From an uncultured Rhodospirillaceae bacterium (GTDB taxonomy: Bacteria; Pseudomonadota; Alphaproteobacteria; Reyranellales; Reyranellaceae): 64,000 nt of DNA. Numbering within the stretch: position 1 is the first letter of the stretch; every line of letters starts with the position of its first letter. This document shows, piece by piece, positions 42,657 to 52,477 of the stretch. The position numbers were made by a program, and so were the translations under genes. Location of the stretch: the NCBI GenBank assembly GCA_945952105.1, contig CAMFGZ010000011.1, positions 87,635-151,634 of the forward strand, in the 5' to 3' direction. The notes beneath the pieces are model-generated. The model searched no databases, was not told the origin of the DNA, and worked only from the letters and a program-made list of their open reading frames with translations.

Positions 42657-43961
42657 CTACTTGGCCGCCTTGCCGATGCACTTGTTGGCGACGGTGTCGA
42701 AGTTTCCGCAGTTCACGGGCTTCGTCCAGTCGGCCTTCAGGTTCTTGGAGTCGTCGAGGATCGGCGACCACGCGGCGCCCGGGACGAGGCCGGGGGTCTT
42801 CCACACCACGTCGAACTGGCCGTTGGCCTCGATCTCGCCGATCAGCACCGGCTTGGTGATGTGATGGTTCGGCAGCATCTCGGAGATACCGCCCGACAGG
42901 TTCGGAACCTTGATGCCAATGAGCGCGTCGATCACCTTGTCCGGGTCCGTCGTGCCGACCTTCTTGACCGCCTCGACCCACATCTTGAAGCCGATCACGG
43001 AGGCTTCCATCGGATCGTTGGTCACGCGCTTCGGGTTCTTGGTGAAGGCCTGCCAGGTCTTGATGAACTCGGCGTTGGTCGGATCCTTGACCGACTGGAA
43101 GTAGTTCCAGGCCGCCAGATGGCCGACCAGCGGCTTGGTGTCGACACCGGCGAGTTCTTCTTCGCCGACCGAGAAGGCCACGACCGGGATGTCCTTGGCC
43201 TTGATGCCCTGGTTGCCGAGTTCCTTGTAGAACGGGACGTTGGCGTCGCCGTTGATGGTCGACACGACGGCGGTCTTCTTGCCGGCCGAGCCGAACTTCT
43301 TGATGTCGGCCACGATCGACTGCCAGTCGGAATGACCGAACGGCGTGTAGTTGATCATGATGTCTTCCTTCGGAACGCCCTTCTGGAGGAGGTACGCTTC
43401 GAGGATCTTGTTGGTCGTGCGCGGATAGACGTAGTCGGTACCGGCCAGGACCCAGCGCTTCACTTCGCCGCCGTCCTTGCTCATCAGGTAGTCGACCGCC
43501 GGGATCGCCTGCTGGTTCGGCGCGGCGCCGGTGTAGAACACGTTACGCTGGCTCTCCTGGCCCTCGTACTGGACCGGGTAGAAGAGGATGCCGTTCAGCT
43601 CCTCGAACACCGGCAGCACCGACTTGCGGCTGACCGAGGTCCAGCAGCCGAACACCACGGCGACCTTCTCCTTCTGCAGCAGCTCGCGCGCCTTCTCGGC
43701 GAACAGCGGCCAGTTCGACGCCGGGTCGACCACAACCGGCTCGAGCTTCTTGCCCAGCAGACCGCCCTTCTTGTTCTGCTCTTCGACCATCATCAGGATA
43801 ACGTCCTTGAGGGTCGTCTCGCTGATCGCCATCGTGCCCGACAGCGAATGGAGAACGCCGACCTTGATCGTGTCCCCCGCTTGCGCAAACGCGCTGGTCG
43901 CCGCGCTGGCCACGAGGCCGGCGGCAACGAGGCCCGTCCGCATGAGTGTTCCCAACTTCAT
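42657..43961 (-). CDS. urtA: Urea ABC transporter substrate-binding protein UrtA
   Basis: This 434-residue periplasmic urea-binding protein has a Sec signal (RTGLVAAGLVASAATSAFA, cleavage before QAGDT). The mature domain starts IKVGVLHSLSGTMAISETTL, with VFGCWTSVSRKSVLPVFEEL, NGILFYPVQYEGQE and TGAAPNQQAIPAVDYL, which are specific to UrtA/AmiC-like receptors. AAGGAGAGCG precedes the ATG. A close -24/-12 promoter match lies about 50 bases upstream, so expression is probably NtrC- and sigma-54-dependent. Confidence 0.95.
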   Translation of the reverse strand: MKLGTLMRTGLVAAGLVASAATSAFAQAGDTIKVGVLHSLSGTMAISETTLKDVILMMVEEQNKKGGLLGKKLEPVVVDPASNWPLFAEKARELLQKEKVAVVFGCWTSVSRKSVLPVFEELNGILFYPVQYEGQESQRNVFYTGAAPNQQAIPAVDYLMSKDGGEVKRWVLAGTDYVYPRTTNKILEAYLLQKGVPKEDIMINYTPFGHSDWQSIVADIKKFGSAGKKTAVVSTINGDANVPFYKELGNQGIKAKDIPVVAFSVGEEELAGVDTKPLVGHLAAWNYFQSVKDPTNAEFIKTWQAFTKNPKRVTNDPMEASVIGFKMWVEAVKKVGTTDPDKVIDALIGIKVPNLSGGISEMLPNHHITKPVLIGEIEANGQFDVVWKTPGLVPGAAWSPILDDSKNLKADWTKPVNCGNFDTVANKCIGKAAK

Positions 43962-44008
43962 CCCGCTCTCCTTGTTTCGACGGAATCTCCCCGCCGAAAA
44001 TCAAGGAA

Positions 44009-44025
44009 AGCGAAAGTCGTGCCAA
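44009..44025 (-). promoter_or_regulatory. Sigma-54 (RpoN) promoter of urtA
   Basis: On the minus strand it reads TTGGCACGACTTTCGCT, with the -24 GG and -12 GC separated by exactly 10 bases. It differs at one position from TTGGCACG-N4-TTGCT. Predicted transcription starts near 43998, about 37 bases before the urtA ATG. Urea uptake under RpoN/NtrC control is well known in Proteobacteria. Confidence 0.8.
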
Positions 44026-44051
44026 ACCGGCCGATGCCCTTGGGGAAAGGA

Positions 44052-44624
44052 TTAGTTGGCGATCAGGACCAGCGCGCCGCCAGCCATCACCGCGCCGCCC
44101 AACGCACGTATCGCGACGTCGCCGAGCGAGCGCCGCGCAACCCAGCCGAGTCCCAGGCCGGCGGCGTGCAGGAGAGCGGTCGCCGCCACGAAGCCCAAGA
44201 TGTAGAGGCCGGTCCCGCTGGCCGGCGCTTCGATAGCGTGGGCGTAGCCATGGAACACTGCAAAAAGCCCGACGACGGCCATGGCGGCCACCGACGGCAA
44301 ACGCACTGCAGCCATGATGAGAGCGCCCAGGGCCAGCACGGATGCGACGATTGCCGCCTCTGCAAGAGGCAATTTGATGCCCGCGAATCCGGCAGCTGCC
44401 CCGACAAGCATCATGGCGATGAAGGACGCCGGCACGAGGTAGGCGGCGGCCGGCCGCTTGACCGCAAGCATAGAGGCCCAGACACCGACACCGACCATCG
44501 CCAGCAGATGATCAAGTCCGGTGAAGGGATGGGCAAATCCCGAAGCCTCGTGGCCGGAATGAGCCAGGACGGGGCTTGCCACCGTAACGAGCAGAACCGC
44601 CAGGCGGATCGATCGAACATTCAT
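44052..44624 (-). CDS. ureJ: HupE/UreJ-family nickel permease
   Basis: This 190-residue membrane protein starts with a signal-like leader ending LAHSGHEASG. It has the family motif HPFTGLDHLLAMVGVG (His and Asp in the first helix), followed by about six hydrophobic segments (FIAMMLVGAAAGFAG, AAMAVVGLFAVFHGYAHAIE). HupE/UreJ proteins import nickel for hydrogenase or urease. It follows ureG after 15 bases and is the last accessory gene before the urt promoter. Its place gives nickel supply for this urease. Confidence 0.88.
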   Translation of the reverse strand: MNVRSIRLAVLLVTVASPVLAHSGHEASGFAHPFTGLDHLLAMVGVGVWASMLAVKRPAAAYLVPASFIAMMLVGAAAGFAGIKLPLAEAAIVASVLALGALIMAAVRLPSVAAMAVVGLFAVFHGYAHAIEAPASGTGLYILGFVAATALLHAAGLGLGWVARRSLGDVAIRALGGAVMAGGALVLIAN

Positions 44625-44639
44625 TACGCTCTCCTCTTG

Positions 44640-45259
<620 letters not shown>

Positions 45260-45263
<4 letters not shown>

Positions 45264-45688
45264 CTGTCCAGTTCTCCGGCCACCAGCGCAATATAACCCA
45301 CGCCCAGCAGGAGGCAGTAGGGCGAATAGTATTTCCGGTTGCGCGTCGCAAACGGCTCGATCGTGAAATGCGCCTTCCAGCGATGGCTGAAGCCAGCGAT
45401 CCCGCGCGCCACGAAGATGCCGGCGATCATGTAGGTGCCGGCCAGGACAGCGGGCTGGGAGATCCGGCCGATCACATACCAGGGCCACAAGGCCATCGCG
45501 GCGAGGACCAGCGAGACGGCAAAGCACTGCCAGGCCGGCGGCATCCGGCGGCGCCCATCGCCCACGACGCTGCGCGCCAGCGCTTCCTCGCTGGCTTCGG
45601 GCCAATGGCTGCCCAGGCCCCACATTGCGTGAAGGACGGCGATGGCGCCGACGCCGATCGTCAGGAGAAGAGCCAGAAGGGCTGTCAT
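45260..45688 (-). CDS. DUF3995-like membrane protein within the urease operon
   Basis: This 142-residue integral membrane protein has four predicted helices: [60 protein letters not shown] and [15 protein letters not shown]. The loop [20 protein letters not shown] is strongly basic. It resembles DUF3995 proteins. It overlaps ureF upstream and ureG downstream by 4 bases each, so it is translated as part of the accessory series. Its role is unknown; nickel, urea or ammonium handling is possible from context. Confidence 0.75.
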
Positions 45689-46380
45689 GAACGGAAAAGC
45701 CGCGTGTATTGGGTTTCGTGACGGAGCGAGCACCAGTCGAGGAGCGGCGTCGCTGTCCCGACCTCGTCCAGGGCTTCGACCGCGATCGCGGCCCGCACGG
45801 CATCGTTAACCGATGCTTCGAGCGCGGCCAAGGCAATCTGACCATCGGTCTGCCCGAGCGGCACGGCACGCAACGCGGCCGAGATGAGATTGGCTGTGAA
45901 GGCGTGCAGATAGCCTGCGAGCGCCTGATCCAGGGCGATGCCATGGACGGCGACCGCCAGCGCCACGGCGACCGGCAAGGCCAGTTCGCCGTCGAGCCGC
46001 CCATGCACCTGGTCGAGCGCGGGATGCGGCCAGGCGGTGCGCGTGATCGACAGGAACGACCCGCCCTGCTGGCGCGATTCCAGCGCCATCTCGGACGTTC
46101 CGCGCCAGGCGGCGGCGCGCTCGGCAACGGCGTCGAACGCAGGCCAGTCCCGCGCCGCCGCGGCCCGCCAGCTCGCGGCAAACAGAGCGCCGTCGACCGC
46201 GCCGGTGCCGCGTCTCAACACGCTGTCGAGCCAGGCGACCAGCGAGACTCGGTCTTTGATGAGACCTTCCTCGACCGCCGTCTCGACACCGTGGCTGTAA
46301 CTGAAGGCACCGATCGGATAGGCCGGCGAGAGCCAGGCGAGCAGCCGATACAGCGGATCGCCGCCCATGACGCTAGCCAT
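45685..46380 (-). CDS. ureF: Urease accessory protein UreF
   Basis: This 231-residue all-helical UreF has [20 protein letters not shown] and [18 protein letters not shown] near the N-terminus, and [12 protein letters not shown] mid-protein. It forms the UreDFG complex and couples GTP hydrolysis to nickel insertion and lysine carbamylation. The ATG at 46380 lies inside the end of ureE (8-base overlap); a second Met follows four codons later. The end overlaps the DUF3995 gene by 4 bases. Confidence 0.92.
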   Translation of the reverse strand: MASVMGGDPLYRLLAWLSPAYPIGAFSYSHGVETAVEEGLIKDRVSLVAWLDSVLRRGTGAVDGALFAASWRAAAARDWPAFDAVAERAAAWRGTSEMALESRQQGGSFLSITRTAWPHPALDQVHGRLDGELALPVAVALAVAVHGIALDQALAGYLHAFTANLISAALRAVPLGQTDGQIALAALEASVNDAVRAAIAVEALDEVGTATPLLDWCSLRHETQYTRLFRS

Positions 46381-46861
46381 GGCGCTCCGCATGCAGCTCG
46401 CCATGCCGATGGCCGGTATCATGATTGTGCTGGCCGTAGGCACCGCCTTCCGGATCGAACGGCACGCGGACCTTCCGCACCTCGGCACCGAGACCTTTCA
46501 ACATGTCGACGATGACGTGATCGTCTCGGATCAGGATGCGGTCGGCGTCGATCTGGGTCGGGAGATGGCGATTGCCGAGATGCCAGGCCAGCCGCGCGAA
46601 CGACGCGGCGTCGCGGCCGCGTACCTCTACGAGGTCCTCATCCGCCGCCTTCACCTCCACGAAGCCGCCGTCCTCCAGCCTGAGCCCGTCGCCCTCGTGC
46701 AACACCACCGGTTCGATCAGGTCGAGCAGGAAATCGAGGCCGCCATCACCCAGCATGCGCAGACGCCGGCGATAGCGATCGTCGAACAGGAGCGTGACGG
46801 TGTCGGCGCGTTCGGCAGCCGGCCAGCGACCGGCGCGCACGACTTCGATGGCGCGCTTCAT
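46373..46861 (-). CDS. ureE: Urease accessory nickel chaperone UreE
   Basis: This 162-residue UreE has a peptide-binding N-terminal domain (DTVTLLFDDRYRRRLRML), a metal-binding middle (LAWHLGNRHLPTQI, DHVIVDMLKGLGAEV) and a His-rich tail [20 protein letters not shown] that would bind extra nickel. It carries nickel to the UreDFG complex. It starts 3 bases after the ureBC stop and overlaps ureF by 8 bases. Confidence 0.93.
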   Translation of the reverse strand: MKRAIEVVRAGRWPAAERADTVTLLFDDRYRRRLRMLGDGGLDFLLDLIEPVVLHEGDGLRLEDGGFVEVKAADEDLVEVRGRDAASFARLAWHLGNRHLPTQIDADRILIRDDHVIVDMLKGLGAEVRKVRVPFDPEGGAYGQHNHDTGHRHGELHAERHG

Positions 46862-46864
46862 GGC

Positions 46865-48910
46865 CTAAAACAGGAAGTAGCGTTGCGCCATGGGCAGCGA
46901 CGTCGCCGGCTCGCAGGTCAGCAATTCGCCGTCGGCCCGCACTTCGTAGGTCTCGGGATCGACGTCGATCTTCGGACAGGTCGAGTTGTGGATCATGTTC
47001 TTCTTGCCGATCTTGCGCGTGCCCTTCACCGGCAGCAGCGGCCGGTTCAGGCCCCATTTCTTGGCAACGCCCTTGGTAATCGAAGCCTGCGAGACGAACA
47101 GGACCGGGCTCTTCACCAGAGCGCGCCCGAAGGCGCCGAACATCGGCCGGTAATGAACCGGCTGCGGCGTCGGGATCGAGGCGTTGGGATCGCCCATGGG
47201 CGCAGCGATGATCGAGCCGCCAATCAGCACCATGTCGGGCTTGGTGCCGAAGAAGGCCGGCGACCACATCACGAGATCGGCGCGCTTGCCGACTTCGACC
47301 GAGCCGACATGCCTGGCGATACCGTGGGTGATGGCGGGATTGATGGTGTACTTGGCGACGTACCGCTTCACGCGGAAATTGTCGTTGTCGCCGGTCTCTT
47401 CCTTCAGGCGGCCGCGCTGCTTCTTCATCTTGTCGGCGGTCTGCCATGTGCGGATCACGACCTCACCGACGCGGCCCATCGCCTGGCTGTCGGACGACAT
47501 CATCGAGAAGGCGCCCATGTCGTGGAGGATGTCTTCCGCCGCGATCGTCTCCTTGCGGATCCGGCTCTCGGCGAAGGCCACGTCTTCGGGGATGGCGGCA
47601 TCGAGATGATGGCAGACCATCAGCATGTCGAGATGCTCGTCCACGGTGTTCACCGTGTAGGGCATCGTCGGATTGGTCGAACTCGGCAGGACGTTCTTCT
47701 CGCCGGCGAGGCGGATGATGTCCGGCGCATGGCCGCCGCCCGCGCCCTCGGTATGGAAGGTCGCGATGGTGCGGCCCTTGAAGGCGGCGCGCGTCGTTTC
47801 GACGAAGCCCGATTCGTTCAGCGTGTCGGTGTGGATGGCCACCTGCACGTCGTAGCGGTCGGCGACGGCCAGGCAGTTGTCGATGGCGGCGGGCGTCGTG
47901 CCCCAGTCCTCGTGCAGCTTCAGACCGCAGGCGCCACCCTCGATCTGCTCCTTGATGCCGGCGGCCTTGCTGGTGTTGCCCTTACCGAAGAAGCCGAGAT
48001 TCATCGGCAGGCCCTCGGCTGCCTGCAGCATGCGGCCCATGTGCCAGGGGCCCGGCGTGACGGTGGTGGCGAGCGTGCCGTGCGCCGGACCGGTGCCGCC
48101 GCCCAGCATCGTCGTGACGCCGCTGTAGAGCGCGTCGTCGATCTGCTGCGGGCAGATGAAGTGGATGTGGCAGTCGATGCCGCCCGCGGTGATGATCTTG
48201 CCCTCGGCCGCGATCGCCTCGGTGCCGGGGCCGATGACGATGTCGACACCCGGCTGGACGTCGGGATTGCCGGCCTTGCCGATGGCGACGATCACCCCGT
48301 CCTTGAGGCCGATATCGGCCTTCACGATACCCCAGTGGTCGACGATCAGCGCATTGGTGATGACCGTGTCGACGGCCCCCTGCGCGCGCGTCTTCTGGCT
48401 CTGGCCCATGCCGTCGCGGATCACCTTCCCGCCGCCGAACTTGACCTCCTCGCCATAGATCGTGTGGTCCTTCTCGACCTCGACGAAGAGATCGGTGTCG
48501 GCCAGGCGGACCTTGTCGCCGACGGTCGGTCCGAACATGTGGACATAGGCCGAGCGCGAGATACGCGTCGGCCCTTCGTTGGACGGTCCCACCTTGGCGA
48601 TCGGCCCGAGCTTGCCGCCGACGCGGCCCTGGAAGCCGTGGCTCTCGCGGCCGCCCGTGTAGGGCGTCAGCCGCACGGTGCGCGACTGGCCGGGCTCGAA
48701 GCGCACGGCAGTGCCGGCGGCGATGTCGAGCCGCATGCCCTTGGCGCGCTTGCGGTCGAACGCCAGCGCGTCGTTGGTCTCGAAGAAATGATAGTGGCTG
48801 CCGACCTGGATCGGCCGGTCACCGGTGTTCGCGACCTCGATGGTGATCGGGTTGCAGCCCTTGTTGAGTTCGAGTTCGCCGGCGCTGGGGAGGATTTCAC
48901 CCGGGATCAT
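46865..48910 (-). CDS. ureBC: Urease beta-alpha fusion protein (UreB-UreC)
   Basis: This 681-residue fusion has UreB at residues 1-101 ([37 protein letters not shown]), a 14-residue linker rich in Gly and Pro, and UreC from about 116 ([20 protein letters not shown]). Catalytic parts are intact: GGIDCHIHF, the carbamylated-Lys segment [25 protein letters not shown], the flap cysteine in MLMVCHHL, and [10 protein letters not shown] with the Ni-ligand Asp. It hydrolyses urea to ammonia and carbamate. Beta and alpha are separate genes in most bacteria; UreA stays separate here (11-base gap). GAGGAG precedes the ATG. Confidence 0.94.
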   Translation of the reverse strand: MIPGEILPSAGELELNKGCNPITIEVANTGDRPIQVGSHYHFFETNDALAFDRKRAKGMRLDIAAGTAVRFEPGQSRTVRLTPYTGGRESHGFQGRVGGKLGPIAKVGPSNEGPTRISRSAYVHMFGPTVGDKVRLADTDLFVEVEKDHTIYGEEVKFGGGKVIRDGMGQSQKTRAQGAVDTVITNALIVDHWGIVKADIGLKDGVIVAIGKAGNPDVQPGVDIVIGPGTEAIAAEGKIITAGGIDCHIHFICPQQIDDALYSGVTTMLGGGTGPAHGTLATTVTPGPWHMGRMLQAAEGLPMNLGFFGKGNTSKAAGIKEQIEGGACGLKLHEDWGTTPAAIDNCLAVADRYDVQVAIHTDTLNESGFVETTRAAFKGRTIATFHTEGAGGGHAPDIIRLAGEKNVLPSSTNPTMPYTVNTVDEHLDMLMVCHHLDAAIPEDVAFAESRIRKETIAAEDILHDMGAFSMMSSDSQAMGRVGEVVIRTWQTADKMKKQRGRLKEETGDNDNFRVKRYVAKYTINPAITHGIARHVGSVEVGKRADLVMWSPAFFGTKPDMVLIGGSIIAAPMGDPNASIPTPQPVHYRPMFGAFGRALVKSPVLFVSQASITKGVAKKWGLNRPLLPVKGTRKIGKKNMIHNSTCPKIDVDPETYEVRADGELLTCEPATSLPMAQRYFLF

Positions 48911-48921
48911 GGCGCGTCTCC

Positions 48922-49224
48922 TCAGCGGATCGGTGCGTGGACGGTGACGAGCTTGGTGCCGTCGGGAAAAGTCGCTTCGACCTGGATCTCGGCCAGCATG
49001 TCGGCGATGCCGTCCATCACCTGCGCTCGCGAGATCACATGCGCACCGTCGCGCATGAGGTCGGCGACCGAGCGGCCATCGCGCGCGCCCTCGACGACGA
49101 AATCGGTGATCAACGCTACGGCTTCGGGATAATTGAGCTTCACGCCGCGCTCCAGGCGGCGGCGCGCCACGACGGCTGCCATGGCCACCAGAAGCTTGTC
49201 TTTCTCGCGCGGCGTCAGATTCAT
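48922..49224 (-). CDS. ureA: Urease gamma subunit
   Basis: This 100-residue UreA starts [20 protein letters not shown] and has [39 protein letters not shown] and the terminal [16 protein letters not shown], all diagnostic. It forms the trimeric urease core with the beta-alpha fusion. AAGGGG lies upstream of the ATG. It follows ureD after 49 bases and precedes ureBC by 11 bases. Confidence 0.96.
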   Translation of the reverse strand: MNLTPREKDKLLVAMAAVVARRRLERGVKLNYPEAVALITDFVVEGARDGRSVADLMRDGAHVISRAQVMDGIADMLAEIQVEATFPDGTKLVTVHAPIR

Positions 49225-49273
49225 GCGTTTCCCCTTGCCGGTTGGCCCCGACTATAGCGCGACCGGGTTTGCA

Positions 49274-50104
49274 TCAAACATGCCAAACGCGCGGCAGCCG
49301 GCGGCCCCGAAACTCGGTGAGAAACCGGATGGTCGCATGGCGCACCGCGGTCGCTTCGCCGAGCAGACGCGCGACCATGATGCCGTTCACGAGGGTGACG
49401 CCGGCACGCACCTCGTCTGCAGCTTCGAGCAGCGCGCGGGCTTTCTCGAAATGGGGTTGCGGCGCATCCCACACGCCGATCACGGTCGCCAGCGCGTTGG
49501 CCGCGCCGAATCCCGCGCCGTCCGGCGTTTCGCCCTCGACTTTCAGCGTGTCAGTCCAGACGAGACGGCCCGGGCGACGCACCGACCAGGCGTCGAGCAG
49601 CAGGCCGTTGGTGAAGCGTTCGCCCGAGGCGCCACGACCCAGCACCACCATCTCGCAGGCGAGCAGCGAGCCGCCCTCGACCACTTCGGCCACCGTGCGC
49701 CGCTTCAGCCTCGCTCCTTCGAAGACGATCGTCTCCTGCGGCAGCCAATCCAGGGTCGCGCCCTCGGCCACCCGCACCGCGACGTCGATCATGCAGGGAT
49801 CGCTGCCGCGTGAGGCGCGATAGATCTTTTCCGCCGCCTGCGTGGTCGCCACCGCCTCCGCGCCCGGCCCGATCTCGACGGCCATCTTCAGCGCATCGCC
49901 GCCTGTCACCCCGCCCGAGGTGGTGATCATCACGGCCTGCGGCGGTTCGCCCGGCTCCGATTTCGGGAACAAAACCCGGCAGGGATCGCGTTGATAGAGG
50001 TCGCCCAGGCGCGTCTGGCCGTCCCGCACGTCGAAGGTGACGCGGCTTTCGCCGGAAGCGCGCTGCAGGCGGCCGGGCGAGACAGGAGACGGGCTGGTGG
50101 TCAT
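49274..50104 (-). CDS. ureD: Urease accessory protein UreD (UreH)
   Basis: This 276-residue UreD has LQRASGESRVTFDVRDGQTR, VMITTSGGVTGGDALKMAVE, TTQAAEKIYRASRG and LDWLPQETIVFEGARLKRRT, all standard for the family. It is the scaffold that docks on apo-urease and passes nickel from UreG. It is the first gene of the urease series. Only 30 bases separate it from the divergent greB start, so its promoter must reach into greB. Confidence 0.93.
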   Translation of the reverse strand: MTTSPSPVSPGRLQRASGESRVTFDVRDGQTRLGDLYQRDPCRVLFPKSEPGEPPQAVMITTSGGVTGGDALKMAVEIGPGAEAVATTQAAEKIYRASRGSDPCMIDVAVRVAEGATLDWLPQETIVFEGARLKRRTVAEVVEGGSLLACEMVVLGRGASGERFTNGLLLDAWSVRRPGRLVWTDTLKVEGETPDGAGFGAANALATVIGVWDAPQPHFEKARALLEAADEVRAGVTLVNGIMVARLLGEATAVRHATIRFLTEFRGRRLPRVWHV

Positions 50105-50134
50105 CAGCCCCGACTTGATAGATTAAGGATTGAA

Positions 50135-50686
50135 ATGAGCAAGGCCTTCACCAAGGAAAGCGACGACGGCGACGAGGACGACCTGCCCGACGACGTGGGC
50201 GGACTGCCGGCCGGCGCGAAGAACTACATGACCCCGCAGGGCTTCGAGCGCATGCGGGAAGAGCTGATGTCGCTCATGCGCAAGGAACGGCCGGAGGTCG
50301 TGCAGGTCGTGTCCTGGGCGGCGGCCAACGGCGACCGTTCGGAGAACGGCGACTATCTCTACGGCAAGAAACGCCTGCGCGAGATCGATCGCCGCATCCG
50401 CTTCCTCAGCAAGCGCCTCGAACGGTCCGAAGTCGTCGACCCCGCCAAGCGGCCCAGGACCGATCAGGTGTTCTTCGGCGCAACCGTGACCTACGTGAAT
50501 TCCAAGGACGAAGAGCGCACGGTCAAGATCGTGGGCGTCGATGAAGTCGATCCCGGCCGCGGCCATGTGAGCTGGATCTCCCCCATCGCCCGCGCCGTCA
50601 TGCGCGCCCACGAAGGCGACGCCGTGCGGATGATGACGCCCGGTGGTGAGGAAGAGCTTGAGATTTTGAAGGTCGAGTACGTCTAA
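50135..50686 (+). CDS. greB: Transcription elongation factor GreB
   Basis: This 183-residue Gre factor has a coiled-coil N-terminal domain (YMTPQGFERMREELMSLMRK, NGDRSENGDYLYGKKRLREI, with the acidic tip Asp/Glu) and a C-terminal FKBP-like domain (VFFGATVTYVNSKDEERTVK, ISPIARAVMRAHEGD). GreB rescues backtracked RNA polymerase by stimulating transcript cleavage. About 30 residues of acidic extension precede the Gre core. It is divergent from ureD; TTAAGGATTGAA serves as ribosome site. Shared regulation with ureD is unlikely to be functional. Confidence 0.9.
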   Translation: MSKAFTKESDDGDEDDLPDDVGGLPAGAKNYMTPQGFERMREELMSLMRKERPEVVQVVSWAAANGDRSENGDYLYGKKRLREIDRRIRFLSKRLERSEVVDPAKRPRTDQVFFGATVTYVNSKDEERTVKIVGVDEVDPGRGHVSWISPIARAVMRAHEGDAVRMMTPGGEEELEILKVEYV

Positions 50687-50711
50687 AAGGATTGGAGTAC
50701 GATCTTCCACC

Positions 50712-50799
50712 TGTCGTCCCGAGTGCAGCGAAGGACCTGACGAAACGAGAAACACATTCCGTCGCTGGCGTGAGATCCTTCGCTGCGCTCATGATGACA
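50712..50799. repeat. Intergenic palindromic repeat, 'cccgagtgcagcgaagga' family
   Basis: The arms TGTCGTCCCGAGTGCAGCGA and, on the other strand from 50799, TGTCATCATGAGCGCAGCGA are inverted copies. It sits between the convergent ends of greB and the binding-protein gene. Related to 10901-10973. Confidence 0.65.
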
Positions 50800-50820
50800 A
50801 TAGTGTGATCGCCCTCCGCT

Positions 50821-52404
50821 CTACATCTCGACCAGCGCCAGATCCTGGAACCAGCTCTGCGCCTGCGTGTAGGACTTGATGCGGGACGACAGGGCGCGCG
50901 GCGTGCGGTCGTGATAGATCCAGATCATGACGGCATCGTCGACGGCCTTGGCGTGGATCTGGGCCGCCAGCGCGTCCTGCTTCGCCGGATCGAAGGTGTT
51001 CTGCAGCTCGGCCACCATCCGATCGACGTCGGCGTTCTTGTAGCTGCTCCAGTTCACGCCCACCGGCGCCACCTGGTCCGAGGCGAAGAAGCGGTTCACG
51101 GCATAGAAAGGATCGGACGTCACGTGCGTGACGTTGGTCGCCGTCACGTCCTTGTTCATGTCGGCCCTGGCGCCACCGCGCCACCCGGTCATCAGGGCCT
51201 CGAGCTCGACCGGCTTGAAGTCGATGGCGATGAAGCTCTCCTTCATCATCTCCTGGATGGCCTCGTTGACCATCTGATTGGTGCCACCCGCCTGGATGGA
51301 GATCCGGGCCTTCATCGGGTTGGACTTGCCATAGCCCGCTTCCGTCATCAGCTTGCGCGCGGCGTCGGGTGAATACTTGATCTCGAACGTGGGCTTGCCG
51401 AACCAAGGGCTGGTCCTGTCGACCTCGCCATAGGCCGGCTGCACCATTCCATTCAGCAGCTTCACGATCGCGTCGCGATCGACCGCCAGGTTGGCGGCCT
51501 TGCGCACCCGGACGTCGGTCCATGGCGAGCCTTCGAGCAGCGACGGGTGATAGTTGAAGACGTGCGGCGTGATGTTGCTGCTGATGCGCGCGCCGCTCTG
51601 CTTCAGCCGGTCGACCATGTCGGGGCCCGGCGCATCGATCATGTCGAAGGTGCCGGACATCAGCGCGGCGCTGCGGCCGGAATCCTCGGGCGCGCAGATC
51701 AGGACGATGCGATCGACCTTGGGCATGCGCCTAGGGTTCCAGTAGTCCTCGTTCTTCACCAGTTCGGCGCGCTCGCGCGGCACCAGACGCGCGAGCTTGA
51801 ACGGGCCGGTCCCCGCGGGCGCGGAGGCGAACTTGTTCCAGTCCTTGCCGGTCTTCTCCCACTGCGCCGGGCTGGACACCAGGAACCAGAGGAGCTGATA
51901 GGGGAAGAGCGAGTCGACCGACTTGGTCTTGATCTCGACTTCCATCGGACCGGTCTTCCTGTAGCTCACCATGCTGGGCAGGCGCGGCCTTACCTGCGCC
52001 GCCTGTCTCTGGTCGAACTGTGCGGCCTCCTTGTTGAATATCTTCTCGAAATTCCAGATCACGGCGTCTGCATCGAAACCCGATCCGTCATGGAACTTCA
52101 CACCGTCGCGCAACTTGAAGGTCCACAGCGTTTTGTCGGCCTCGTTGACCGTCCATTCCGTCGCCAGGCCCGGGATCATCTTGCCGGGCCGGTCGGACAC
52201 GTCCAGCTCCCAGGCGATCAGCGGATCGTAGATCGTGAGGCCGGTATATTGATAGGCGTTGGCACCGCGATCGGGCTGTCCTGTGGTCAGCGGGATGTCG
52301 GTCATCGGGATACCGTAGCGGACGATCTTTTCCTGCGCCCATGCGGCGCCCGGAAGGGAAAGGGCCGTCGTTCCAGCCAACAGCGCGCGGCGCGAGAGCT
52401 TCAT
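50821..52404 (-). CDS. Family 5 ABC substrate-binding protein, probably nitrogen-regulated
   Basis: This 527-residue SBP_bac_5 protein has a twin-arginine-type signal (KLSRRALLAGTTALSLPG, cleavage near AWAQE). Family features are TEWTVNEADKTLWTFKLRD, VKFHDGSGFDADAVIWNF and AGTGPFKL. Ligands of this family are peptides and related nitrogenous solutes. GGAGG precedes the ATG, and a near-consensus -24/-12 promoter lies about 36 bases before it. That places it in the nitrogen-limitation response. No matching permease genes are in the window. Confidence 0.85.
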   Translation of the reverse strand: MKLSRRALLAGTTALSLPGAAWAQEKIVRYGIPMTDIPLTTGQPDRGANAYQYTGLTIYDPLIAWELDVSDRPGKMIPGLATEWTVNEADKTLWTFKLRDGVKFHDGSGFDADAVIWNFEKIFNKEAAQFDQRQAAQVRPRLPSMVSYRKTGPMEVEIKTKSVDSLFPYQLLWFLVSSPAQWEKTGKDWNKFASAPAGTGPFKLARLVPRERAELVKNEDYWNPRRMPKVDRIVLICAPEDSGRSAALMSGTFDMIDAPGPDMVDRLKQSGARISSNITPHVFNYHPSLLEGSPWTDVRVRKAANLAVDRDAIVKLLNGMVQPAYGEVDRTSPWFGKPTFEIKYSPDAARKLMTEAGYGKSNPMKARISIQAGGTNQMVNEAIQEMMKESFIAIDFKPVELEALMTGWRGGARADMNKDVTATNVTHVTSDPFYAVNRFFASDQVAPVGVNWSSYKNADVDRMVAELQNTFDPAKQDALAAQIHAKAVDDAVMIWIYHDRTPRALSSRIKSYTQAQSWFQDLALVEM

Positions 52405-52439
52405 GGTCGCCTCCAGACAGGGGAATGCTGTCCGGGACA

Positions 52440-52456
52440 TGCGACTCCCGTGCCAG
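52440..52456 (-). promoter_or_regulatory. Sigma-54 promoter of the family 5 binding-protein gene
   Basis: On the minus strand it reads CTGGCACGGGAGTCGCA, with GG and GC spaced by 10 bases, matching YTGGCACG-N4-TTGCW except one base. The predicted start is near 52429, some 25 bases before the ATG. Confidence 0.7.
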
Positions 52457-52477
52457 AGACCGCCTAGATCCGGTCGG

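Noticed and set aside
38388..43961. Branched-chain amino acid (Liv) transporter
   Set aside because: Same fold family, but UrtA/UrtD-specific motifs and adjacency to urease favour urea.
46367..49132. A 921-codon open frame on the plus strand opposite urease genes
   Set aside because: It is the antisense of ureE and ureBC, His/Arg/Ala-rich, with no domain; long antisense frames are expected in high-GC coding DNA.
50138..50154. A sigma-54 promoter for ureD inside greB (minus strand TTGG-N8-TTGCT)
   Set aside because: GG/GC spacing fits but the conserved CACG after GG is lost; too weak to annotate, kept only as a remark.
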